In this document: one piece after another, positions 45,801 through 55,629 of the stretch
Layout: the number at the start of each line of letters is the position of its first letter
How positions within the stretch are numbered: the first letter of the stretch is position 1
Assembly: GCA_002403335.1 (NCBI GenBank)
Contig: DHHO01000006.1
Coordinates: 1-64,000, forward strand
Direction of reading: 5' to 3'
Source: Caldiserica bacterium UBA4770
GTDB taxonomy: Bacteria; Caldisericota; Caldisericia; Caldisericales; Caldisericaceae
DNA: 64,000 nt
The notes under the pieces: generated by a model
Seen by the model: the letters and a program-made list of their open reading frames with translations, nothing else
What the model was told of the DNA's origin: nothing
Databases searched by the model: none
Translations under genes and position numbers: made by a program

Positions 45801-48800
45801 GAAACTCCTAATCTTCGTAATTCTTTTTTGTTTAAACCCAGTGTTTGTAGCTCTCCTATAAGGAATTGAAACCCCGGGAACCTGTCGGGCCACAATGCCT
45901 CGCCGATAGCAGTTTGTAGCTCTCCTATAAGGAATTGAAACCTGTTAAAATCGAAAGTTCTTATAGCCCGTAACATAGGTTTGTAGCTCTCCTATAAGGA
46001 ATTGAAACCTTTAGAGAATCATAATCAAAGTTTTTCGTCTTACAGGTTTGTAGCTCTCCTATAAGGAATTGAAACGTCTTAAAGTCAATTAAGGTTTTGA
46101 TTCCATTCACCCGTTTGTAGCTCTCCTATAAGGAATTGAAACGGAGATATATAGACAAAGAACACAAAAGACGAAAAGATGTTTGTAGCTCTCCTATAAG
46201 GAATTGAAACACATCTCTATTTCATCTAAAAAATCCTTGTTCCAGGTTTGTAGCTCTCCTATAAGGAATTGAAACAGACCTGATTTGCATGACTACATAA
46301 TCATAGAATTTGTTTGTAGCTCTCCTATAAGGAATTGAAACGGCAAATCACTCCTTCACTATTACAGTTCTTGGGAAGTTTGTAGCTCTCCTATAAGGAA
46401 TTGAAACTAAAGAAATTCTTATCATAAGTGATAAGTTCCCTCAAGTTTGTAGCTCTCCTATAAGGAATTGAAACCTAAAGATGAAATTTGGAAAAATAAT
46501 TTGATTCAAATGTTTGTAGCTCTCCTATAAGGAATTGAAACTCCGTTACGAGGTCGACGTGAGTGACATAAACGTGGTTTGTAGCTCTCCTATAAGGAAT
46601 TGAAACTGCATTGTAGAGGCATTTGCGTGCGTGGTTTTAAGGAGAGTTTGTAGCTCTCCTATAAGGAATTGAAACTCGACATTTGCAGCCTCAAAGATTA
46701 CCTCCAGCCCGTTTGTAGCTCTCCTATAAGGAATTGAAACATTGCCATAAGCATCGCCGAACCCCAAAAAGTATTTCCGTTTGTAGCTCTCCTATAAGGA
46801 ATTGAAACCTTGTTGTTTGGAAAGGCATATTGCTTGACGGATATCATGTTTGTAGCTCTCCTATAAGGAATTGAAACGGGGATTTGACGATAAAGGAAAC
46901 AACAAAAGACAGAGTTTGTAGCTCTCCTATAAGGAATTGAAACGATGAAATTAAGGCGGTAAAAGATAGATTTAAGGAACTGTTTGTAGCTCTCCTATAA
47001 GGAATTGAAACTTGCAACGACTTTTGGAGTTAAAGAAGACAAACTCGGAGAGTTTGTAGCTCTCCTATAAGGAATTGAAACTGTTTTTTTCCAACCCGAA
47101 ATTTTTCAAATGAACAATCTGTTTGTAGCTCTCCTATAAGGAATTGAAACATCAAATTTAAAAACATAATCCTTAGAATTTAATAGTTGTTTGTAGCTCT
47201 CCTATAAGGAATTGAAACAGAACTTGCGACCAGGGATTTACGCACAATTTAGAAAGTTTGTAGCTCTCCTATAAGGAATTGAAACGGATCATATCCCTCT
47301 ATACACTGCCAAGACATTGTTGTTTGTAGCTCTCCTATAAGGAATTGAAACATAAATCTTTTACTTTTACTGCCTTATCAAATAAATGTTTGTAGCTCTC
47401 CTATAAGGAATTGAAACCAGTGCACACGTTGTAATATTTTCTTAGGTGGAAATTGTTTGTAGCTCTCCTATAAGGAATTGAAACATTAAATGAGGAAGGA
47501 GAGGCGAAATGAACTATGTGGTTTGTAGCTCTCCTATAAGGAATTGAAACGAAAAAAAGTCTATCCGAGTTTTATGATGAGTGGAAGTTTGTAGCTCTCC
47601 TATAAGGAATTGAAACTTGTTATCATATCTCAGGTAAGCAAGGGAGAAGAAGGAGTTTGTAGCTCTCCTATAAGGAATTGAAACCAAAAGGTTGATTCAA
47701 TGGAATAAAACCAAATTGTCTGTTTGTAGCTCTCCTATAAGGAATTGAAACTTGTTTGTAAGGTTCTGAAATGAGAGAGATAGTAATGTTTGTAGCTCTC
47801 CTATAAGGAATTGAAACTTGCATACGAAGTTAAAACTTCAGGCACCTTTCCCGGTTTGTAGCTCTCCTATAAGGAATTGAAACATGAAGAATCTTATCAA
47901 CAAGGCTACAATGATGGATAGTTTGTAGCTCTCCTATAAGGAATTGAAACAAAAAATATGCAATTGATGTGTGAGAGTCCATATCATAAGTTTGTAGCTC
48001 TCCTATAAGGAATTGAAACGGCTCTATTTCCTCAAACATCTTCTTTCTATTATAACGTTTGTAGCTCTCCTATAAGGAATTGAAACTAGACTGTTTAAAC
48101 GATGAAGAAAGATTTATTATTCAAGTTTGTAGCTCTCCTATAAGGAATTGAAACTTTTGTAGACTATAAGAACCCACGGCCTGACTTACACGGTTTGTAG
48201 CTCTCCTATAAGGAATTGAAACTTGTGATAGACTCAACGTCGAATATGCAAAATATTCGGTTTGTAGCTCTCCTATAAGGAATTGAAACTTCGAATTCAG
48301 ATTTATTTCTTTCTAATCTTTCAGAAAGTTTGTAGCTCTCCTATAAGGAATTGAAACTTTTGAAAGTTTTCAGGAGTGCATTCAATATTGCTCCGTTTGT
48401 AGATCTCCTATAAGGAATTGAAACGGATTTGCAGGAACTACCACCTGAGAAATTTCCAGTAATGTTTGTAGATCTCCTATAAGGAATTGAAACAAAGAAT
48501 TCGGCAATAACACCTCTTTGTCTCTATCTATGTTTGTAGATCTCCTATAAGGAATTGAAACGTTTTCATAAGCTCTCTTTCTATGCGAAGCTGTTCTTGT
48601 TTGTAGATCTCCTATAAGGAATTGAAACCATTTTCCAATTCAGATTTATAAGCATCTCTTTCCCTTGTTTGTAGATCTCCTATAAGGAATTGAAACGTAA
48701 AAGAGATATATTTAACCAAATAAGTTTTCGAAGTTTGTAGATCTCCTATAAGGAATTGAAACTTAAATACAAAAGACATAACGCTATTGAATATTTTCAG

Positions 48801-51116
48801 TTTGTAGATCTCCTATAAGGAATTGAAACACATTTATAATTGGTTCGCCAATAATTTTATTCATGTTTGTAGCTCTCCTATAAGGAATTGAAACAAATAG
48901 AGGTGCTTTTCGTGGGTCCAGGTGTACGGTAGAGTTTGTAGCTCTCCTATAAGGAATTGAAACCTTTTTTAATCATTTTTAATTATTTTTTTATCACTTG
49001 TTTGTAGCTCTCCTATAAGGAATTGAAACTTCTAACTGTGATACAAAAATAGATAATGAGCTGGCTGTTTGTAGCTCTCCTATAAGGAATTGAAACGCCC
49101 TAAAACTGTCGTACTTAGTGGGATCTTCTTGTCTGTTTGTAGCTCTCCTATAAGGAATTGAAACATGTTTACCCATGCATTAAGGTAGTCCATATCGATG
49201 AAGTTTGTAGCTCTCCTATAAGGAATTGAAACCCCCCACTTTACCCCCGTTTGCCGTATAAATATATAGTTTGTAGCTCTCCTATAAGGAATTGAAACTA
49301 GTACAGGCCATCTTCAAGGAGAACCTGTATTACCTGTTTGTAGCTCTCCTATAAGGAATTGAAACTTGTTGAAGATGAAGAAGGAAGAGAGGTCACAGAG
49401 AGGGTTTGTAGCTCTCCTATAAGGAATTGAAACCAGTAAGCAGTATTTACAGATGGCTGGAAAGTGATTTGGTTTGTAGCTCTCCTATAAGGAATTGAAA
49501 CTTACTACATAACTATAAAATTGCAGTTTTGGTGGTGTAGTTTGTAGCTCTCCTATAAGGAATTGAAACGAAAAAAAGACTTCTGAAATGGAGGCAATAA
49601 ATGTCAAGTTTGTAGATCTCCTATAAGGAATTGAAACGTTCTTTAGCCCTTTTACAAAGACTCCGAAGCTGTCTACGAGTTTGTAGATCTCCTATAAGGA
49701 ATTGAAACTAATCCTTCTCCGTGAAGTAAACAAGTTTGTTTTTCTTGTTTGTAGATCTCCTATAAGGAATTGAAACCTTTCTTTAACCGCTTTGAATCCC
49801 GCTTCCCCCGCAGTTTGTAGATCTCCTATAAGGAATTGAAACTAAAACCATTTTGCTAATAAGTAAGGCCTTGAAGCTTTGTTTGTAGATCTCCTATAAG
49901 GAATTGAAACGACCCATTTAACATCGAAAGGGAAATCTTAGATATAAGTTTGTAGATCTCCTATAAGGAATTGAAACTTTAGAATAACTGCAGGATATAA
50001 GAAAGAGGAACTGGTTTGTAGATCTCCTATAAGGAATTGAAACCCTCTATGTTGTCATTGATGTTCCAAAAATAAATCCAGTTTGTAGATCTCCTATAAG
50101 GAATTGAAACTCTAAAGCCGTTTTGCTTCTGAACTCCACAATTAAATTGTTTGTAGATCTCCTATAAGGAATTGAAACGCAGGTTGAGGGATAGTAGAAG
50201 AAGTAGTTGTAGGAGCAGTTTGTAGATCTCCTATAAGGAATTGAAACATGGAAGTAGCAAGGGCAAAGAATATTTCTTTAGCAGAGTTTGTAGATCTCCT
50301 ATAAGGAATTGAAACGGGTGTAGTTTTCTTCCACACTGCTGCACCTGTCGTGTTTGTAGATCTCCTATAAGGAATTGAAACTGGGCTCTGTATAGGATAC
50401 ACAGAAAACGGACTCAAGTTTGTAGCTCTCCTATAAGGAATTGAAACTATATATTTATACGGCAAACGGGGGTAAAGTGGGGGGTTTGTAGCTCTCCTAT
50501 AAGGAATTGAAACTTTCTAATCCTTCTGAAGTGTCATAAAATTGTATCTTCCTGTTTGTAGCTCTCCTATAAGGAATTGAAACCATTTGCAGGGATTTGA
50601 ATTGTCGTATCTGTTGTTGGTTTGTAGCTCTCCTATAAGGAATTGAAACTTAGTTTTCTTTTTAATCCCATTTCATTTTTTATCCTGTTTGTAGCTCTCC
50701 TATAAGGAATTGAAACTTCCGAATTCAGTTAATAACTTATCTTTCTTACATCTTGTTTGTAGCTCTCCTATAAGGAATTGAAACTCGAAAGCCTTCAAGG
50801 CGGGGATAAACCAGATTTTCTGTTTGTAGCTCTCCTATAAGGAATTGAAACCATTTGCAGGGATTTGAATTGTCGTATCTGTTGTTGGTTTGTAGCTCTC
50901 CTATAAGGAATTGAAACAATAATTTGCAGAAAAGGAGGCGTCTATTATGTTAAGTTTGTAGCTCTCCTATAAGGAATTGAAACCTAATAGTTGGGATACT
51001 GGAATGGCAATAATACAAAGTTTGTAGATCTCCTATAAGGAATTGAAACTTGGGTTAAAGCGGTGCTTGATGAGTATCCATTATTTGTTTGTAGATCTCC
51101 TATAAGGAATTGAAAC
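42880..51116 (+). CRISPR. CRISPR array, 123 repeats and 122 spacers by manual count
   Basis: The 30-bp repeat begins GTTTGTAG and ends ATTGAAAC; the last 8 bases would form the crRNA 5' tag. Spacers are mostly 35-41 nt. Base 9 is C in most repeats but A in three blocks: repeats 83-89 (48395-48829), 101-112 (49608-50381) and 122-123 (51020-51116). Spacers 115 and 119 are identical, 4 and 27 nearly so, and 95 and 113 are reverse complements. Apparent minus-strand proteins here are only the repeat translated in different frames. Confidence 0.99.
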
Positions 51117-51137
51117 TAATACATAAGGAGGTGTAAT

Positions 51138-51692
51138 GTGAGAGAGGGTAATGTGAGAAAGATATTACTTATGGGATTACCAAGCTCTGGAAAAACAAGG
51201 CTGACCGTATCTCAATTGGTATTTCTCCCGAAGCCCATTATCTTCTTTTCGGAGCTTTCAAGGGAAGTGCTTGAGAAAATGGATGGAAATTTGGACAAAA
51301 CCGAAGTTGTGTTGAAAACTCCAGATATAGAGGGAATAGAGAGCCTCGACGATACGGAGTATCAAACGATTATCATTGACCACCTGTTGAGAGTCAAGAA
51401 CATTAACAGCATCACGACAAGAAACAGGTTGACGGAAGCTCTCGAGAAAAGCAGAAAGGAGTGGATAATAATAGCCCACCTCTTGAAAGGCGAACAGAAC
51501 ATCTCCATTTGGAGTGACAGACGGATGATTGGAACGGTGGAGGCTGTAGATTTAGTCTTTGGGCTTATTAGGAATAAGGGAAGAGATGGAGATTTTCTAA
51601 AGTTGAACATCTTGAAGGATAGGTATGGGGATTTCTTAGGATACAATGCTTTATATCCAAAGAAGGGGTTTAGCGTTTTCCATAGGTTTTAG
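51138..51692 (+). CDS. Small P-loop ATPase, phage-type, at the distal end of the array
   Basis: 184 residues from a GTG 6 nt after AAGGAGG. Walker A is GLPSSGKT (about residues 13-20), with a hydrophobic strand ending in Asp (TIIIDHL) as a Walker B candidate and later WIIIAHLL. The layout (nucleotide-binding core, no extra domain) resembles the AAA_24/Sak4-like ATPases of phages, some of which anneal single strands. Its base composition looks richer in GC than the array. It lies between the last intact repeat and a degenerate one. Role unknown. Confidence 0.7.
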   Translation: MREGNVRKILLMGLPSSGKTRLTVSQLVFLPKPIIFFSELSREVLEKMDGNLDKTEVVLKTPDIEGIESLDDTEYQTIIIDHLLRVKNINSITTRNRLTEALEKSRKEWIIIAHLLKGEQNISIWSDRRMIGTVEAVDLVFGLIRNKGRDGDFLKLNILKDRYGDFLGYNALYPKKGFSVFHRF

Positions 51693-51710
51693 GAAAGAAT
51701 TGATATGAGA

Positions 51711-51771
51711 CCCCCCTTCTTCTTATCCTTTCTCTCCCATACCCCCTCTTTTCTTATTATTATCCCCCCCT
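51711..51771. other. Polypyrimidine tract
   Basis: About 60 bp that on the plus strand are almost entirely C and T, with several C-runs and few purines. It follows the ATPase gene and precedes the degenerate CRISPR repeat. No gene or hairpin is seen in it. Confidence 0.6.
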
Positions 51772-51794
51772 CGTATATAACGTTCGTTAGAACA

Positions 51795-51824
51795 GTTTGT
51801 AGCTCTCCTGTAAGGAATTGAAGA
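51795..51824 (+). repeat. Degenerate, isolated CRISPR repeat
   Basis: This matches the array repeat at 27 of 30 bases (changes at base 16 and the last two), in the same orientation, 678 bp beyond the last intact repeat. Trailing repeats are often degenerate. It has C at base 9. It ends 9 bp before the right direct repeat. Confidence 0.9.
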
Positions 51825-51833
51825 TTAGCTCTC

Positions 51834-52014
51834 TTCCAGAAATTCGGCGCTCAGAAATGCCCCGATTTTCAACGATTCGACAGAAAAAGATATTAAACTA
51901 TTATCCACAGAAGAAAAACCTCTTTAAGGTGCATTTTTGAGATTTGATAGAATGAGACCAATTTAACACTTGTTTAATTGGTTATAAATCGTGGAAAACA
52001 ACCTCAAAACATTT
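51834..52014 (+). repeat. Right copy of the ~180-bp direct repeat bracketing the CRISPR-Cas locus
   Basis: Same orientation as the copy at 31914-32094 and aligned without gaps, about 28 differences by eye. It begins just after the degenerate repeat and ends just before the stop of the THEP1-like gene. The reading frame of the left copy is stopped here after about 20 codons. Confidence 0.85.
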
Positions 52015-52021
52015 CCAAAAA

Positions 52022-52525
52022 CTAAATAAGAGCCCCTCTAATGAGATTGAGGATCTTTAATCCGATTTCTTCCCTGTTTTCCTGCGTAAGGAAAAAAATC
52101 TGCCCGAAATCTTTAAAGTCTTTTACAAAATCTCTGTGAAGGGTCGCTACAAGATTAATATTGGTGTACATATTTTCAAAAAGGATTTTCCTGAACTTCT
52201 CTGAATAAAACTCCATCTTTCCTATTTCATCAATAATCTTAACATCACCCCCACTGAAGGCATTGAGTGCTATCTCTTCAAGATTGATAAGATTTATAAA
52301 GTAGTTTCCAAATCTATATGGAGTAATTGCTACTTTTGAGGCAAAGATCTCTTCCCTTTGTGTTGAAAGATCCTTAATTTTAAATCCTACTCTTTTACTA
52401 TCCTCTCTTACTTCTTCAGTTATAAAACCAGATATAGAAAATCCGTTGTCCTTCAAGAAATTCGCAATACTATTTATAAGGTAAGTCTTTCCACAACCAG
52501 GAGCACCTGTAATAAAAACCTTCAT
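52022..52525 (-). CDS. THEP1-type nucleoside-triphosphatase
   Basis: 167-residue P-loop NTPase with Walker A GAPGCGKT (7-14), the strand GFKIKDL typical of the family, and Walker B IIDEIGKMEF. THEP1 proteins hydrolyse NTPs in vitro; the cellular role is unknown. It starts 3 bp after the CDF gene's stop and is the last gene of the Rrf2-led operon. Confidence 0.88.
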   Translation of the reverse strand: MKVFITGAPGCGKTYLINSIANFLKDNGFSISGFITEEVREDSKRVGFKIKDLSTQREEIFASKVAITPYRFGNYFINLINLEEIALNAFSGGDVKIIDEIGKMEFYSEKFRKILFENMYTNINLVATLHRDFVKDFKDFGQIFFLTQENREEIGLKILNLIRGALI

Positions 52526-52528
52526 ATA

Positions 52529-53431
52529 CTATTTTTGCTTACTTCTGTTTCCTTCTTTAATAAGCCCTTGCTCTTTGTGTTCTTCGTACTCAAACTGGAT
52601 TGTTGTATGATTTATTCTGTACTTATCCTCAAGTATCCGCTCTATGTTCGTTCTCAACTCCTTTGTTTTACTCACAGGTATGTCTTCTACATTTATGTGT
52701 CCCTCGAAAATAGTGCTTTTGTCGGAAAGCCTCCATACATGAACATGGTGGATATTTTTTACCTCAGGAAGTGATTCTATATCCTTTTTTAGTTCTTCAA
52801 GATCAACCCAGGATGGCTTACATTCCATAAGAATCCCTGTAGTCTCCCATAAAACTTTGATACTTTCATATGCAATGAAGATAGAAATGCCCATTGAAAG
52901 AATAGAGTCAATCCAGTAGATTTTAAAATATAGCATAAGAAGTGCGCCTACCACAACAACAACAGAGCTCAGAGTGTCTGTAAGAAGATGAAGGTATGCA
53001 CTTTTTATATTTAAGGTATCTTCTCTGTAGCGATGCAAAAGAAATGTAGAGATAAAATTTGCTATAAGACCAATAAGTGCAACAGGCAACATAATGGATA
53101 CTCTAATTAAACTCGGGTTGGCGAGTTTAAGGATAGCCTCCCTGAAGATGAAAATGGTAATAATAAGGAGGAACATGGAGTTTCCAATAGCCACGAGTAT
53201 CTCTGCTCTTCTATAGCCAAACGTAAATTTTTCATTGCTACTTTTATGGGAGAGTTTAACTGCAAATAGGGAAAGAACGCCTGCCATTGTATCCGAGAGA
53301 TTATGAAAGGAGTCAGAAATAAGAGAAAGACTTCCAGAAATCACTCCCCCTATAATTTCGGTAACAGTGATTATTACATTCATAAGAATCGTAATGAAAA
53401 GATTTCTTTCAATAAGGAAGTCTTTATTCAT
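52529..53431 (-). CDS. Cation diffusion facilitator (Zn/Cd/Co-type) transporter
   Basis: 300 residues, six membrane helices followed by a cytoplasmic ferredoxin-like domain (about 205-285). The metal site is DSFHNLSDT in helix 2 and HLLTDTLSS in helix 5 (HxxxD type), which suggests Zn2+ or a similar ion leaving the cell. A second histidine cluster, VHVWRLSD, lies in the C-terminal domain. It overlaps its upstream neighbour by 8 bp. Confidence 0.92.
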   Translation of the reverse strand: MNKDFLIERNLFITILMNVIITVTEIIGGVISGSLSLISDSFHNLSDTMAGVLSLFAVKLSHKSSNEKFTFGYRRAEILVAIGNSMFLLIITIFIFREAILKLANPSLIRVSIMLPVALIGLIANFISTFLLHRYREDTLNIKSAYLHLLTDTLSSVVVVVGALLMLYFKIYWIDSILSMGISIFIAYESIKVLWETTGILMECKPSWVDLEELKKDIESLPEVKNIHHVHVWRLSDKSTIFEGHINVEDIPVSKTKELRTNIERILEDKYRINHTTIQFEYEEHKEQGLIKEGNRSKQK

Positions 53432-54635
53432 TTGTTTTTTCCATTTCTATAATTGCCTTCTGGTTTTCCACTCTTCCTGTTATCTTGAGGGGTTCAAAGG
53501 GCACGACGATATTTGAAAGGCCAGGTAATCCTGAGGGAATATCCCCAGACATCCTTGAATAGAGATAACAGTTTTCTCCAGGCTCAAATTTTGTGGAGTT
53601 AAGTGACTTCTGAAGGTTTCCCAATGACTCGAAGATATATAAACTTTCATTATGCCGGGTAAGATAAATATGGTAATCCCCCCTCCAGAAGTCGACAATA
53701 TCACCATCCATTTTCATATTTAAGGGATATGTTTCCTGGATAAATGTTATGAGACTTGAGGGATCTTCTTGAGTAAGAATTAGCCCGAAAGAAGAATCAT
53801 GAAATAAATGTACTTCAAAACTTTTTGAAGCATACACAGTATCAAGTAAATGAGTTTTTACCTCTTCGTCTAATTGCAGGAACAAGTCAGAAAAGAATCT
53901 GAATTGGTCTATCTTTAAAGAGGCAAAATCGAGAATGGTGCCATCAACATAATGAACTTCAAGCTTATTTGAAGTTGAAAAGGTTGAATCGAAGTTGACA
54001 AGAATCCCATCACTTTTAATCTTAAAAAGGAATGGTGGAGTGATCTCTATGAATGGCACATTAAGGAGTTTTGAAAAATAAAATACTCCTTCTGAGCTTG
54101 CAAATCCCGAATTTATATCACTACTATTGACCAGATTCAGGGTCAGCGTATTTCGAGTAATAGATTTTAAATATACATTATCAATACTTTTTTGGAGTGA
54201 AGAAGCCGAAGAGGAGGCAATGATAAAATTTTTCCACTTAGATATAAATATGTTGTCATCTATAGAAAAAACAGGGAAACCTTTATACCATGTCTTTGAG
54301 CGTATTTTGTCACTTTTGTTACTATTTAGCATGGTATTTAGAAATGTTTCAATGGGTTTATTACTCTCTAAGATGTAGACACCACTTATGCTATCCTCAT
54401 ATAGTAAATAAGTTTTAGGAGAAGGCTGAAAAACAAAATCTGTGGTTAAACGTTCCCTGGCAAATGGAGGTAGTGTATCGTCAAATTTCATAAGAAAACC
54501 AGGAGAACTAATAAGGTATACCTCCGTTACCTTAACAGTTGGGATGCTTTCTAATATATTATTTGCAAGATAAACTCCACTGCATACAATTACAATGATA
54601 AGAATCCATATAAAAAGGTATCTAACTTCCTTCAA
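53424..54635 (-). CDS. Membrane-anchored protein of unknown function
   Basis: 403 residues. One N-terminal membrane helix (about 6-26) is followed by a large extracytoplasmic region rich in Ser, Asn and aromatic residues, with repeated beta-like stretches such as TWYKGFPVFSI and DFWRGDYHIYL. The pattern recalls DUF3352-type substrate-less surface proteins, but I do not recognise it with confidence. Overlaps with mrp (14 bp) and the CDF gene (8 bp) put it firmly in the operon. Confidence 0.7.
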   Translation of the reverse strand: MKEVRYLFIWILIIVIVCSGVYLANNILESIPTVKVTEVYLISSPGFLMKFDDTLPPFARERLTTDFVFQPSPKTYLLYEDSISGVYILESNKPIETFLNTMLNSNKSDKIRSKTWYKGFPVFSIDDNIFISKWKNFIIASSSASSLQKSIDNVYLKSITRNTLTLNLVNSSDINSGFASSEGVFYFSKLLNVPFIEITPPFLFKIKSDGILVNFDSTFSTSNKLEVHYVDGTILDFASLKIDQFRFFSDLFLQLDEEVKTHLLDTVYASKSFEVHLFHDSSFGLILTQEDPSSLITFIQETYPLNMKMDGDIVDFWRGDYHIYLTRHNESLYIFESLGNLQKSLNSTKFEPGENCYLYSRMSGDIPSGLPGLSNIVVPFEPLKITGRVENQKAIIEMEKTNE

Positions 54636-55629
54636 TGAACTTTGTCACCTCCTTTGCAATTTCAAGAAATATTCTCCTTGTTTCTGTGTCTTCCTCCATA
54701 AGAACAACTGGGTTTCCTTCATCTCCTCCTTTTCTAATTCTGGGTTCAAGTGGTATTCTACCGATAAGTCTTGCACCGCTTTCTTTAGCAAGTCTTTCTC
54801 CTCCACCACTTCCAAAGATTTCGTACCTTGTACCAGTCTCAGGGCAGACAAAATAAGACATATTCTCAATAATTCCCATAACCTCAATTTCTGAGGCTCT
54901 AAACATATTAAGTGCCTTGGAGGCATCAAGAATGGACACATCCTGCGGGGTGGTAACAACTATACCATACTTTGTTGGTAGCGATTGTGCAATAGTCAGC
55001 TGTACATCACCGGTTCCTGGGGGAAGATCAATGATAAGGTAATCAAGCTCTCCCCACTCAACATCATTATAAAATTGTTCTATTGCTTTTGTTACAAGTG
55101 GTCCTCTCCATGCAACAGGTGTATCAGATTTATCAAGAAGAAAGCCAATTGACATAAGTTTCACTCCATATTTTTCTATGGGGATGATCTTATTTTCCTC
55201 GTTTACATAGGGCCTTTCATTCACCCCGAACATCATTGGGATATCTGGCCCATAAATATCGGCATCCAAAAGCCCAACTCTGTTTCCAAGTTGAGAAAGA
55301 GCAATGGCAATATTAGTACTCACGGTTGACTTTCCAACCCCACCTTTACCTGAAGAGACGGCAATGACGTGATGGATGTTCCGAGGCTTCCTCACATTAA
55401 TTGTGAGATTTACCTCTGAGGCACCTTCCTCTTTCAGTCTCTCTTCTATTGCACTTTGTACCTCTATAACCTCTGACTCATCTATAGGAGGAAAATTAAG
55501 TGAAATTGTTACCTTTCCATCTTTATCAATATCAAGCTCTTCTATACTTGCTACTGAAAAAATAGGTTTTCCCGTACTTTGAACAATTATGTGCTTCAGA
55601 ATTTCAATAATTTGAGTTCTAAGTAGCAT
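54622..55629 (-). CDS. apbC: Mrp/ApbC-family Fe-S cluster carrier ATPase
   Basis: 335 residues: an N-terminal DUF59 domain (about 1-80) and a ParA-like ATPase with the deviant P-loop SGKGGVGKST (93-102). It binds and delivers Fe-S clusters. The family CPxC near the dimer interface is here CPET (C262), so only the first cysteine remains. The start overlaps the Rrf2 regulator's stop by 11 bp, an arrangement consistent with Fe-S homeostasis control. Confidence 0.93.
   Translation of the reverse strand: MLLRTQIIEILKHIIVQSTGKPIFSVASIEELDIDKDGKVTISLNFPPIDESEVIEVQSAIEERLKEEGASEVNLTINVRKPRNIHHVIAVSSGKGGVGKSTVSTNIAIALSQLGNRVGLLDADIYGPDIPMMFGVNERPYVNEENKIIPIEKYGVKLMSIGFLLDKSDTPVAWRGPLVTKAIEQFYNDVEWGELDYLIIDLPPGTGDVQLTIAQSLPTKYGIVVTTPQDVSILDASKALNMFRASEIEVMGIIENMSYFVCPETGTRYEIFGSGGGERLAKESGARLIGRIPLEPRIRKGGDEGNPVVLMEEDTETRRIFLEIAKEVTKFIEGS

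Noticed and set aside
42893..50465. Minus-strand open frames across the CRISPR array with repeated SIPYRRATN or FQFLIGELQT
   Set aside because: They are the 30-bp repeat translated in different frames with spacers between; no ribosome sites or conserved products.
48290..50754. Apparent similarity among spacers 81, 86 and 117
   Set aside because: Only a short GAATTCAG/CAATTCAG-like core is shared; too little to claim a common target.
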